Of a stretch of 64,000 bases of DNA, positions 1 through 10,189 are shown one piece after another. The number at the start of each line of letters is the position of its first letter. The first letter of the stretch is position 1. The position numbers were made by a program, and so were the translations under genes. Source of the DNA: Agmasoma carcini (nom. nud.) (Eukaryota > Microsporidia > Thelohaniidae); NCBI GenBank assembly GCA_029232285.1, contig JAOXFI010000047.1, positions 1 through 64,000 of the forward strand, given 5' to 3'. Below the pieces are notes generated by a model. The model was not told the origin of the DNA and did no database searches. It worked only from the letters and a program-made list of their open reading frames with translations.

Positions 1-2
1 AT

Positions 3-2276
3 GAAAATAATTTTAAAATAGAACATCAAAATGTTTCTATTCTTCCTCAACATGCAATAATCACAGAGGAATCACATCCAGCTGTTATCCCTATGAGAAG
101 ATTTAAGAAGGAGGTATGTGATAAAATCGAAAATAAAATACAAGAATATATTAGGGAAGGAATTATAAGGAGTTCTGATTCACCTTGGAGGGCGCAGGTA
201 GTTCCAGTGGAAAAGGAAGGGAAGCCATTTAGGCTGTGTATTGATTATAGAAATTTGAATAAGGTCACTAAGCGTGACGCGTATCCATTACCAAACATGG
301 ATGAAATATTCAATTACGTAGGGCAAGCAAAGGTATTTTCAAGGTTAGATGCAAAATCAGGCTATCATCAGTTGCTAGTAAAGGAAGAAGATAGGGAAAA
401 GACAGCATTTGCAACAATGAGTGGCTCTTATGAATTTATAAAAATGCCATTTGGACTTGTAAATGCTCCAGCAACGTTACAAAGAGCAATGAATGAGCTA
501 CTTAAGGAAGATTTATACAAATTTGTTATAGCATATTTAGATGATATAATTATATTCTCAAATAATGAACAACAACATAAAAAACATCTGAATATAATAT
601 TAGGAATTTTTAAAAAAGCAAATTTAGTATTGAATGAATCAAAATGTTGCTATTTTATGAAAGAGATAAAATTATTAGGACATTATGTTGCTCATGGTAT
701 TCTTAAACCGGATCCAGAACGTATTGAAGCAATAAATAAAATAAGAATGCCTAGTAACAGAAATGAATTGCAAAGTACATTGGGGCTTTTAGGATATTGT
801 AAAAAATTTATAAAAAATTTTTATATAAGGGCAGTGTCTTTATTCAAGCTTTTAAGAAAAAGCTACGAGGCTGATTATGTTAAAATGGAACTAGAAAAGG
901 AGGATAATAAGATTTTATTTAAAGAAATTATTGCGGATTTAAAAGATCAAACATTAATTAACATTCCAAATAACAAAGATAGGTATATATTAACTACTGA
1001 CGCTAGCAAAAATGGTTGTGGTGCAGCTTTAATTCAAATTCAACAAGGTGAAGAGAAAATCATATCATTTTATTCATTCATGTTCAATAATGTACAAGAA
1101 AGATATAACACTACAGAACAAGAGTTATTAGGTGTAATTAAAGCGGTAAATCATTTTAAACATTACATTCTAGATGTGAAATTTACAATTAGAACGGATC
1201 ATAAGGCACTAGTATATCTTATTAAGAATATGTCAAGTAAATTGAGATTGCAAAGATGGGTTTTAGAGCTTCAAGAGTATAATTTTGATATTGAACATGT
1301 TAAAGGTAAGTATAATTTTGTTGATATTTTTAGCAGATGCTTTAATATTAAAACACTAACTAAGCAAGATAATCGCATTAAACCAGATATCAAGGATGAG
1401 TATAATATTATATTACAACATCATATCCACACTGGTCATGGTGGATTAGATGCGACAAAGTACAGTGTTTTAAAAAGGTATAACATACCAAATGGTAATA
1501 AGAAAATCAATGAATTTATTAAAAAATGTGACATCTGTATACGAGAGTCAAGTAGCCAAAAGACTAATAAAATAAAACCAATTATGGTTAGTGATATCAA
1601 TGAAATGTGGGAAGCGGATATGATTGGGCCACTTCCAATTACAAAAGGTGGTAACAAATTTATTTTGACTATAATTGATTGCTTCAGCAAAAGGGGTTTT
1701 GCAAAAGAGATGGTTGAAAAGAGCGCAGTATTAGTCAAAAATGAATTTGAACATTTAATTAATAAGTGGGGAACACCAAAGAAAATTTTGACGGATAATG
1801 GTTTAGAATTTAAGAATAAGTTTATTCAGGAATTTTGTGATAAGAACATGATCAAATTAAAGTTTTCAAGTCCATATACTCCAACAACCACAGGTTGTGT
1901 TGAAAGGTTTAATCAAACATTGATTAGGAAAGTTAAAAAACTTGGGAAATTTAGTGATTTAAATTGGGACAAATTTTTGAAAATAGGGGTGATGGCGTAT
2001 AATAATTCAGTTTCAAGATCGACACGGTTTACACCAAATGAAATATGGGATATTGAATCGTATCCAAATATTGATAAAAAATATTTTGCAAGTAATGAAA
2101 TTAGTACAAAAATTGACAATGATGTAATCAGGAAGAATTTATTTAAATATTATGCAAGCTATGCAAAACTTACAAGGACAGATGAATTTGAAGTTAATGA
2201 GATAATTTTGTATTCAGAACTGGGTGTACGAAAATCAAAACTCAGCGTAAAATATAGTAGGTTAGCAAAAAAATGA
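3..2276 (+). CDS. pol: Ty3/gypsy Pol polyprotein (RT, RNase H, integrase), 5' partial
   Basis: The frame is open from the left edge. The ATG at 93 is internal, because the conserved segment that precedes RT is already coded upstream of it. Visible domains are the RT with the catalytic YLDD box (about 531-550), RNase H with TTDAS, a TEQELL helix and RTDHKAL, and integrase with an HxxxH/CxxC zinc-binding start (about 1425-1540). The integrase catalytic acidic residues sit in WEADMIGPL, LTDNGLEF and CVERFNQ. The protein copies element RNA into DNA and inserts it into the host genome. The frame stops at 2274-2276 just after a 7-A run, and about 30 further plausible residues follow in the +1 frame, ending at 2358. 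The copy therefore carries either a single-base indel or a programmed shift. Confidence 0.93.
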   Translation, partial: ENNFKIEHQNVSILPQHAIITEESHPAVIPMRRFKKEVCDKIENKIQEYIREGIIRSSDSPWRAQVVPVEKEGKPFRLCIDYRNLNKVTKRDAYPLPNMDEIFNYVGQAKVFSRLDAKSGYHQLLVKEEDREKTAFATMSGSYEFIKMPFGLVNAPATLQRAMNELLKEDLYKFVIAYLDDIIIFSNNEQQHKKHLNIILGIFKKANLVLNESKCCYFMKEIKLLGHYVAHGILKPDPERIEAINKIRMPSNRNELQSTLGLLGYCKKFIKNFYIRAVSLFKLLRKSYEADYVKMELEKEDNKILFKEIIADLKDQTLINIPNNKDRYILTTDASKNGCGAALIQIQQGEEKIISFYSFMFNNVQERYNTTEQELLGVIKAVNHFKHYILDVKFTIRTDHKALVYLIKNMSSKLRLQRWVLELQEYNFDIEHVKGKYNFVDIFSRCFNIKTLTKQDNRIKPDIKDEYNIILQHHIHTGHGGLDATKYSVLKRYNIPNGNKKINEFIKKCDICIRESSSQKTNKIKPIMVSDINEMWEADMIGPLPITKGGNKFILTIIDCFSKRGFAKEMVEKSAVLVKNEFEHLINKWGTPKKILTDNGLEFKNKFIQEFCDKNMIKLKFSSPYTPTTTGCVERFNQTLIRKVKKLGKFSDLNWDKFLKIGVMAYNNSVSRSTRFTPNEIWDIESYPNIDKKYFASNEISTKIDNDVIRKNLFKYYASYAKLTRTDEFEVNEIILYSELGVRKSKLSVKYSRLAKK

Positions 2277-2370
2277 ATTTTATCATGATTCAGTAAAATT
2301 GAAATATTTTAATGGAACAAGCGTTGTTGCTAATAGGAGGCATATAAGGAAACTTTAAAAGGTGGAAGGG

Positions 2371-2532
2371 TGTTGTAGTCTGTGTTTGATGGATATTTGA
2401 TATTATATCATAAATATTATGACCGAAATATTTTAATTGATTAAAATATCTTAGACAGGTTTGAAACTATATAAGCAGTTTAACCCTTACAGACAATTAG
2501 GATAAATAAACACTTTGAACCTACTTACAACA
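2371..2532 (+). repeat. 3' LTR of the Ty3/gypsy element
   Basis: This 162-bp block has perfect 6-bp inverted termini (TGTTGT and ACAACA) and follows directly on a purine-rich stretch at 2357-2370 that would prime plus-strand synthesis. A TATAA-like box (CTATATAAG, near 2468) and an AATAAA-type signal near 2505 fit the promoter and polyadenylation roles of an LTR. The boundary is inferred from the TG...CA rule, since no second LTR is in the window for alignment. Confidence 0.75.
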
Positions 2533-3130
2533 CCAACCTCGTTAAAAACATGAGTTGATCATAATTATAAATTATTTATACTCACTAAACGTTTGTGCAT
2601 AAGACAAATGTTTTCTGATTGTGTTCCGAGTTGCTGGAATTATTTTTGTCTGTTAATAGTATAATAAAACACTCTTAAGCGCTTATCAACGGTGCTACGA
2701 GATGCTTGAAGGTTTAAATTAACCTCATTCCTCCACATAGTTTTTTTAGTGAAAGAAGACAATTCTGATCAACCCAATCTCTTACTTGTTCCTTTTGATC
2801 AGATTTACGGTCACTGCTCTGTCGTTCTAAAGTTATTTGCTCGTTTTTTGATAGTTATTAATCACCCTTACGACAGACCAATAATTTAATTCCAGGGCTT
2901 TTGAAATATATTTTATTGACGATTCCTGCCCGATTTTAGTCAAAATCTTTTCCCTTTGTTAATTTGACAAATGAACGTAGCTTCTCTTGACCATATGTTT
3001 AAAAATTGGAAATTGTGGTTTTTATTTTTTATTGGAATCATGGTTCCGACGATTGGAATGTTGATTGCAAATATTGAAAAATATATTGGAAGCTTGGTTG
3101 CAACAAATGAAAAATAGATCGTGAAACCCT
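2533..3130 (+). repeat. Dispersed repeat A, copy 1
   Basis: From the base after the LTR to about 3130 this sequence aligns, with substitutions and small gaps, to 29938-30470 on the same strand. Shared blocks include CCAACCTCGT, GAGTTGATCA, a stretch with AAAGTTATTTG, and the pair ATTGGAA / TGGTTGCAACAA near the end. No intact reading frame is seen. It is probably an old non-autonomous or decayed transposon, of unidentified class. Confidence 0.7.
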
Positions 3131-4327
3131 ATATTTGTAAATTTGATAACCTTGTCTTAAAAGAAAGATAAACACATCAAATGTGATTTTTATTCAGAAA
3201 AAGCCCACAGTTTAGATTTATTTTTAATATTACGGCATGGTGGTTGTTATATCATTTTTAAATTTTTATATTGCTGATATCAATTAATTTCTTCTTACCA
3301 CTACTAGCTTGAATTTTCTTTGCTATTCCTGATTTCCTAACGTAATCTTGCATGGCAGATTTCTTTAGGTCATTTTTATAGTGATTTCGCATATTTAAAA
3401 ACCCCATAGAAAACACCTGAAAATTTGACTTTGTCGAATTCATAAACAATTTTATTATAGGAGGTATTACCAAATAATAAAAAGAGTTTATATTCAATGC
3501 GTGATTTTTGAAACATTGCAGATATATTTATACAATAAGACATCGATCGTTCTTTTATTCAATATTATTCTTTCTTTAAACAAATTTTTTGGGTTGCCCG
3601 GTTTTTTGAAGTATTGTACAACGACTATCTTTTAATATATACAAAATAATGAGACAATACCTAACAATATATTCACAATCACTATATAAGGTTTAACTCA
3701 TGTCCGTTTTAAAAAAATTGGAAAATTAAAGAATTTTTTTAAATCGTCGAGTTTCCCCTGTTAAGAATAATAATATTTATATATCAAAAGATATAAGGTA
3801 AAAAACTTTGATCATAATAATCACAGCTCATTAATACCAATAAAACGTTAAACCTTTCCTTCTCAAATAAAAATTCAACCAGGAGGTGAAAAATAATTAT
3901 TTTTAGTACCTTTTTCTTCCTAAGTTAATATTTTGCTCGAACCCAAAAACACTCAATATACTGTGTTTGTATACTTGTATTATGATGGTATTGTGTCCAA
4001 TCTGCCATTTTTATATTTAATGCTTCATCGTAAGCTCTCTATGCATTTCTTATTATTATAATTGTATTGATTTCCATTATTTATAATAATTCTTTCTATT
4101 ATCCACTACTTTTACAAAGCAATTTTTGTACATCTTTCAACACCATCAACTTCTCAATATTCTCTTTTAAACTGCCCTTGTTATATTTCTATTATTCTCT
4201 GTTCACCTATCTCATTAATAGCACTTATTTTATATTTATTTATTATAATTGTATTGTTTTTCTGTTAGAATTAAATTATGATTGTATGTCTACCTGAGGT
4301 TTATCAAAGCTGATTTTCCATCCATTT
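3131..4327. other. Gene-free A+T-rich stretch
   Basis: No convincing gene. A short minus-strand frame at 3258-3497 is rich in lysine and could be a scrap of a transposase DNA-binding region, but no motif supports it. The remainder is A/T runs with many stops in all frames. Confidence 0.5.
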
Positions 4328-4567
4328 TCAGTAATAAGTGAAGATTAATCTTACTTGAAAAGTGGTTTTTATTTTTAGGACATTTCTGAACCTCCAAATA
4401 TACTTTTCATCATTGCTGCTCTCAATAATTAAGACCATAAATTTATTTTTCAACATTACACAACCTTGAATATAAAAGATCTTTATGTATTTTAAATCCA
4501 TTATTTCATCATAAGATAATGCTAATGATGTATTTATAATGTTATGATTGTGTCTTGTTCTTACCAT
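4328..4567 (-). pseudogene. Possible N-terminal scrap of a Merlin-type transposase
   Basis: The short frame ends in a segment (EKYIWRFRNVLKIKT) resembling the zinc-ribbon start of Merlin/ISXO2-like transposases, where the family normally has WRCxxC followed by a basic stretch. Here the cysteines expected in WRCxxC are Phe and Val, so a binding site could not form. There is no catalytic domain. This is offered because three clearer Merlin relics occur elsewhere in the window; alone it would be weak. Confidence 0.35.
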
Positions 4568-4869
4568 GGGTTTGAATAAATAAAACTTTTGTATTAAAGT
4601 TTGCTATTAAACATATTAGAAATTAACTATATTTAAACATAAAATAAAAATTTAAAATTAAAGTTTTAGTTATAAAATATTTACTAATTTTTTAAATATC
4701 TTTTGAAAAGGACATGGGTCTAATATTAAAGCATCTTATATCACCAATATTACGATATATATGATACTATTCTATGTAATAAATCGAATAATTACGTGCG
4801 GGTAAGCTCTTTCATGTACAGGATTGAGAAAAAGGGGAAAACAAGACAATATTAATTAAAAACCCGAAA

Positions 4870-5480
4870 ATCTTTTAATGATTGATATGTGTATATTTCG
4901 CTTTTATAAGTTTTTTACAAAATCATCTGGTATGTTATACCAAACACGCATTTTTGTGCCTCAATAAGCCCAAATATACTTTATTAAATTTAAATCTAGA
5001 GATTGAAGTAGCTATTCAAATTTTTCAATTTCTTTTGATTTAAAGAATTCTTTAGAATAATTTTAATGTATGTTTAGTATCATTGTCTTGTTGAAAATAT
5101 GATTTTTAGTCTTATTTTCTCTGAAAAGCATTTACAACTTTTAGAGATGAAAACATTTCCACCATAATTTTACTATCTTCATGTTTAATTATTGGCTTAA
5201 CATGAGTGTGATCATAATCCATGCCTTTCATTCGCTAACAATTTATTCTTTATTTATTCATAAATATATAAAATGATATTTCATCACCTTATAAAAGTCT
5301 ATTTCACATGTTATTATTGTAATAAATACATTTTTGTGCCAATTTGAACCAATAATTTTTTTCAAAAAGGCTTATTTATAGCATTACACCCTCTCAGACC
5401 TTCACAATTTGATAAATATCGAATAAAACGTAACTAATTCTTTTTTTAAATATATTAATCAATACAGGTCTTATTGTAAC
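4870..5480 (-). pseudogene. Decayed Tc1/mariner transposase relic
   Basis: On the minus strand the frame-broken sequence shows SLDLNLIKYIWAY (about 4965-5005), the counterpart of the SPDLNPIENxW signature of Tc1/mariner transposases. Upstream is KHEDSKIMVEMF (about 5147-5200), which matches the KHGGGSxMVWG region. Stops and frame changes interrupt it throughout, so no active enzyme is possible. Ends and terminal inverted repeats could not be placed. Confidence 0.65.
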
Positions 5481-5884
5481 ACCTTTTTAATTGTAATTTT
5501 GTAAATATCGTGTACTAATAAAAAAATCTGACTTTCCAGTCATTTTTAAGTTTGAAATCCAATATTTTAAATATTACAACTTTATATATAATGAAACCAA
5601 AATGTTATTTCCTTATATAGGCGTGTTTTATAAATTATCATCTTGAAAGAGGATAAAAATCATTTACCTGATTTTTTGTCACATTGATTAATATTTTGGT
5701 ATTTTTAATTAATATACGTCATTATAAAATGTAAAAAAGTCCTGTAATAAATTTTGTTATTTATTTATAAAGATATTTGGGCCTGATCTGCACTGGTAGA
5801 GTCAAAATGATTTTTCTTTTTGTCAGCCCTGTAATTAATATCTCAACCACTTATAACGCTATGTGATTAGTCCTAAATTTCACT

Positions 5885-6265
5885 TAATGTGTGAAACAAC
5901 TGGTAATTATACTATAACTGGTTTGGGTTTACCAAACGCTAAAGTAGGGCCAAAGAGATAATGATAACCCAGTTCACAGTGGGAAATTTGTTTTCTTTCT
6001 ATATAGATGCACCAAAGGCTAAGGGTATTAAGCCAGCTACACTTACTATGACATCTGTCTTTTAAAATTTGCTGTAACCATCTAAGATTCTTTGAGAGAG
6101 TATGACATTCTACCTTTGATGCCGTTTTTATCAAAACACGATAATTGCTATTCCCATTTTTCTTTTATTTATACCTTACTGTTGATATGTTACCCTTGTC
6201 CTTTTGTTATAAATACTGATTAATTTTATTTTTATTGTTAATTATATTAAGTTAATAAAGTTATT
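5885..6265 (+). repeat. Dispersed repeat B, copy 1
   Basis: Shares an ordered set of short blocks with the copies at 7135, 10870 and 11428: a block containing CTATAACTGG/CTATAACAGG, a CAC(A)GTGGGAAA-like block, a 'cagttacac/cagttacaac' block, ACCATCTAAGAT, and an AAGCACGATAA-like block. All are in the same orientation. There is no coding potential. The element class is unknown. Confidence 0.6.
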
Positions 6266-6379
6266 TATTATTAAAACCCCATATGACACATCTATATACG
6301 AATTTAATAAATAAAGATCAATTTTTTTACAAATTTAAATGGTAAAGCGGTCAAAAATATTTTATATTAAAAATTTTAT

Positions 6380-6898
6380 TTAGTTCTGAGCATCATACAA
6401 CTCAACACTAACACGTTCATTGAAGATTGAAGCAAGTACATTGCTGGCTGCAATCAAATCAACGCTATACCTTTTAGCATCTTCTTTGTTAATATAGACA
6501 ACCTCTCTATATTCATCAGATGTCTCATAAATGGTAGACCAACCAACAACTTTGGTTGGGAAGAGAACATCCTTCATAGTATCATTCTTTTCAGCACTGC
6601 CACTCTTACCATTGAAATTGGTTTTGTTGTTTCGTCTAATTAAGACCAATAGGTTAGGGAAATCATTCTCGATCTGTGATAAGAACTTTTCATAATTCTC
6701 TTTTATCTTTAGAAGCACAACAACCTCAGAAGGTAAGGAAATAAGAATTGGTCTTACATTAGTTTCTGTGATTTTGTGTAAGTCAATGAAAATGCTATCT
6801 CTGTAACTATCCAACTTAGAAACATCATCCATAGATCCAGATAGAACTGATTTAAGAACTTTAATAACTTTTTGTACTGAGTCAGTCATTTGTGCCAT
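6380..6898 (-). CDS. RPS7: 40S ribosomal protein eS7
   Basis: A 172-residue protein matching eukaryote-specific small-subunit protein eS7. Diagnostic segments are ISLPSEVVVLLKIKENYEKF (the conserved VPxxxxxxFxKIQxRL region), the following LIRRNN block, and VLFPTKVVGWSTIY, equivalent to the LVFPSEIVGKR motif. It works in 18S rRNA maturation and 40S assembly. The length is slightly below the usual 190 or so residues. The start is well supported: the ATG is preceded by an A/T run and ACCCA, the C-run motif seen at many starts in this window. No intron is needed to keep the frame. Confidence 0.9.
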   Translation of the reverse strand: MAQMTDSVQKVIKVLKSVLSGSMDDVSKLDSYRDSIFIDLHKITETNVRPILISLPSEVVVLLKIKENYEKFLSQIENDFPNLLVLIRRNNKTNFNGKSGSAEKNDTMKDVLFPTKVVGWSTIYETSDEYREVVYINKEDAKRYSVDLIAASNVLASIFNERVSVELYDAQN

Positions 6899-7134
6899 TG
6901 GGTAAATTTTTTTAAAAATTTATTTGTCAGAAAATACTAAAAAATTGGCAAATACTTTGAAATAGTTGGAAAAAATAAATAAATTAAGTATGTTGGTCTA
7001 TTTTACATATAAAAATACATTTATAAGACATATATGGAAATATATGTTGGTTTTTAATCAAAAATATAAATGATAATATGTTAGAGCATTGCTGAAATTA
7101 TTAAATTTGATAAAAAGATTGAAATGTCTATTAA

Positions 7135-7560
7135 AACGGTTAATTAATCTACAAAGAGCGAGGGATACAGATAGCCTTGTTCACTCTGGTAAATTGGTTC
7201 AGTTTCAATAGATCAACGTTTCTTTTTTATTGCAGAGAAGACCATTTCAAGAATACTAAGATATAAGAAAGGTGATGGTCTTAGAGTACTAAATTCATCT
7301 GCAACCGCTTCCTATGGTAGGTATCTTTAAAGTTTTACCGTTATCATCTAATAAGGCATGACGTTCCGATTCTGTTTTCATTTATCAAAAAACGATAAGT
7401 GTATGATTACTATCCCGCCATCAGTTTCTCCTCTATTAAATCTTATTTATCGTTGATGTGTTCAATTTTTTATAGCTTTAACAAATGCTGATCGGTTTTT
7501 CCTTTTTGTATGTAATTTGAAAAGGTGAACATGTTTTCAATCAATATTACACTGAAATTT
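7135..7560 (+). repeat. Dispersed repeat B, copy 2
   Basis: Aligns with the repeat B copies at 10870 and 11428 through GGGATACAGATAGCC, CACTCTGGTAAATTGG, TTTAAAGTTTTACCGTTATC and a terminal segment with GCTGATCGG(C)TTTT. It is heavily diverged and has no coding frame. It sits in the 840-bp interval between eS7 and the intron-containing membrane protein gene. Confidence 0.6.
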
Positions 7561-7744
7561 GTATGTTTTTTCTAAATATTTTACTGGATCAATAAAGTTA
7601 TAAATTATTATACAATCTTATGGGATTGAAAAGATATACCCTTAGATGTAAGAATCATATTTAAGACTATTTTTAATTAATACTAAGTTTAAGTATATTT
7701 AAACATATTTAAGATGGTATTTAAGTTATCAAATAAATTATACC

Positions 7745-8677
7745 ATGGCCTTATCAAATAAACTCGATAATTATTTATCAGTGTTTCTAACATTGAATAC
7801 AATTCAAATTATATTTACTGGATTAGAAGCTTTAAGTATGGAGATTGAACTTGACGAATTTAACACATTTGCACTTAGGACCTTAATTTTCAAATCAATC
7901 TTTATTTCGTTTGGTGGTATGTATATCGTTTATGATATGTTCTTAAATCAGCTTGTGTTCCAATACAAAATATACTTCATTTACGAGGCGTATACAATTT
8001 TAATCAGTATCTTAACAATCTTGGCTGCTATTGTCGCAAAAAAAGAAACAAAAACAATGTATGTCCTCTTTTTCTTTAAGCTTTTTGTAAGTATATGCAT
8101 ATTGGCATTTGCCTTATACATATTTGATGAAATTTCTGCCATTTTTAGTTACTCTAATTTTAAGAAAATTGGTGTAAATAAAAAACTACTTGACATGATA
8201 AATACCAGAAGTAAAATGGATGCTGTTAGGAAGATTACCAAAATTTTCATTATGTGTGCTTTATATACACATGTAAGTATATTTAGGAAAATACAAGGAG
8301 AAAGTAACGGTGTTAAGAGTTTAAAAACCTTTATTCTGCCTGCAGAATTAATTCTTGTATTTTTTCTGAGGATTGAACAAGACATTGAGATGAAGCAAAT
8401 TAGGATATTTAATATTTGCCTTTTTATATCTTCAAGACTGGCTAAGATTTTGACCATAATATTAAACTTTAATATTGAGAGCGGCATAGCCTTTAAAACG
8501 TAAGTGTTAAAATTTAATTTAAGTGTTGCAATTTTGCGAATATTATTTATAATAATATTCGCATTCGTATTCCTTTACTACATGATTGCTGATTATAAGA
8601 ACTTTGGTAAGGGGCTGGATAAGTTTAACTTGTCAGCTCTTCATAGCAAAAATATCAAAATTGACTTTGTTAATTGA
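7745..8677 (+). CDS. Multi-pass membrane protein with a 24-nt intron
   Basis: The continuous frame from ATG 7745 stops at 8501-8503, but that stop lies inside a canonical 5' splice site. Removing 8500-8523 (GTAAGT at the start, TTAATTTAAG at the end) joins 755 nt to 154 nt in frame. The result is a 302-residue protein ending at TGA 8675-8677. The second exon adds one more hydrophobic helix followed by a charged tail, consistent with membrane topology. Roughly seven or eight hydrophobic segments run through the chain. The start ATG follows ACC, as at other genes here. I do not recognise the family. It is probably a microsporidia-restricted membrane protein, and no substrate or role can be inferred. 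Confidence 0.7.
8500..8523 (+). other. Candidate spliceosomal mini-intron (24 nt)
   Basis: GTAAGT is the consensus eukaryotic 5' splice site. TTAATTTAAG near the end combines a TTAAT-like branch site directly with the 3' AG, the compact arrangement known for microsporidian introns. The intron contains an in-frame TAA in its second to fourth bases. Its removal restores a frame of 51 further codons including the stop. Confidence 0.72.
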
Positions 8678-9369
8678 ACTAGTTAAGTTTTACTTTTTTT
8701 TGATGAGATTGACATTTTAGAATTTTCAACCAATTAATAATGCTTTTTGATGATGGCCTTGTTGATTGTTTTACTTCCTGGTGCTTCCCTTCCACCAATA
8801 ACGCTTTTGGTGGTGATTTACTATTTCCGTTTGTTTAATCTACCTTTTGACTAAAATATCCCATTAAGTATCTCATATAAGCTCGTTTTAACTTGAATAT
8901 GTGGTATAATATGTCTCGTTCGTGGTTACTAGGACCGGTGAAAATTGTAAGAGGTTTTAGTAGTTTTTATGTCTATGACTTTTCTCTTCACCCAATACGT
9001 TTTCACCATAATTGATAATTCATTAACAGGCATATATATGGGTATAGGACAGCAATAAGAATAGATTTGCAATATTTATGGTGTGTGTAAGCATAAGGAG
9101 TCCAATGTTTTGGATTTTGATTTTTTGCAACCACTTACCTTAATAAAAACGGTTTTTTCTAGTTTTTATATTTTAATTATAATTAACATTATTATGACGG
9201 ATTCTATATAGTAAATGCTTAGAATAGGAATAACATCATCAATAACGTACTAGTTTTTTATAAAACTAGTACTTATGAGATAATGTTTCGGGTTTGTTGA
9301 TATTTAAATCCTAAGTTATATTTTGCATTTTAAATAATCATGAAATAACAAAAAAATACCAAATTAAAA
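8678..9369. other. Gene-free stretch
   Basis: No gene recognised. The segment 8740-9130 is a little richer in G+C than the surroundings and may be further transposon debris. No motif or frame supports a specific call. Confidence 0.4.
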
Positions 9370-10000
9370 GGAATAAATTTTAATGAAAAATATTAAACAA
9401 AAAGCAATTATAGATATCAGTAATATAAAATTAATTTAAAAATGATTGAAGATTAATAAAACGTCAGTTTTATGATAAAAGTGTGCATTTTCTTAAAGAA
9501 AATGAGTTTAAGTGTGTTCATCCTTCTTCTAAGCCAAATTTACAAAAGTAATAGACTAAGAATCCTAAAACAGTAATTTTTTGGGAGCCTTGGCTATTTT
9601 AGTGATGTAATTTATCTGATGAATTTTTTAACATTTATAATGACTCTAAGAAACAAAGGGTATGGGTTGAAGAAAGAAAATCAATAACTATAAATAAAAC
9701 TATTAAATATGGTAAAATAAAATGTTTGGGGATATATGAATGGAAATGTTATTAGAAATTTAGTCTTTTTGGATAAATCCTTAAATGCTGAAATATTGAG
9801 CAATGATTTAAATGAGAGACTCTGATTTCTAAATCTCAACAAGGCAATGATCTAATCATAAAAATAAGATGGCATCAGAATTTTAAATATATAAACCCCA
9901 TGGGACATTTATAGGCTTATTTAAAGCAAAAATTAGTGAAATGTGGTCTGAGATTAGTACCGTATATCATATAATATCAGTAGATTCCATGAGCTACAGA
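9370..10000 (+). pseudogene. Decayed Tc1/mariner transposase relic
   Basis: Plus-strand fragments appear in transposase order. The first is VWVEERKSITINKTIKYGK (about 9660-9717), matching the RVWVKKGE...TIKHGG region. Next is a QQGND piece near 9840, in place of QQDNDPKH. The last is AYLKQKLVKCG (9918-9950), the WxYLKxKL segment after the third catalytic acid. Several stops and frame changes separate them. It is inactive, and its termini are not identified. Confidence 0.7.
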
Positions 10001-10189
10001 ATTTAAACGTTATACTGGCAAAGGTGGGCATACATCATAACAAATAAAATTGACAGGTTTTAATTGATATACTCATACGATCTGACTATAATTATTTTTT
10101 ATTTAATAATCTTTATATCTCTAAACAAACTTTTTGGAGTAATATATATCCTGTATTTAAACCTAATTTCATTTTATTCTAAAAAATAA

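Larger units (their letters stand above)
1..2532 (+). mobile_element. Ty3/gypsy LTR retrotransposon, 3' part
   Basis: The window opens inside a Ty3/gypsy element: reverse transcriptase, RNase H and integrase in that order, then a purine-rich tract (2357-2370) and an LTR-like block (2371-2532) beginning TGTTGT and ending ACAACA. The gag, protease and 5' LTR lie left of the window, so completeness and target-site duplication cannot be judged. The RT-RNaseH-integrase order is what separates Ty3/gypsy from Ty1/copia. The element abuts repeat A, which has a second copy near 29.9 kb without the element, so it probably inserted into an older repeat. Confidence 0.93.

Noticed and set aside
1304..1331. 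GTAAGT...TTTTTAG intron-like string inside the retroelement pol gene
   Set aside because: The sequence codes the conserved RNase H C-terminal segment (KGKYNFVDIFSR), so it is exon.
4067..4297. 76-codon plus-strand frame
   Set aside because: Composition (Tyr/Phe/Ile/Asn) is that of random A/T-rich DNA, with no start motif and no family resemblance.
8273..8286. Second GTAAGT followed by TTTAG in the membrane protein gene
   Set aside because: Only 14 nt, too short to be spliced, and the frame through it is open and sensible.
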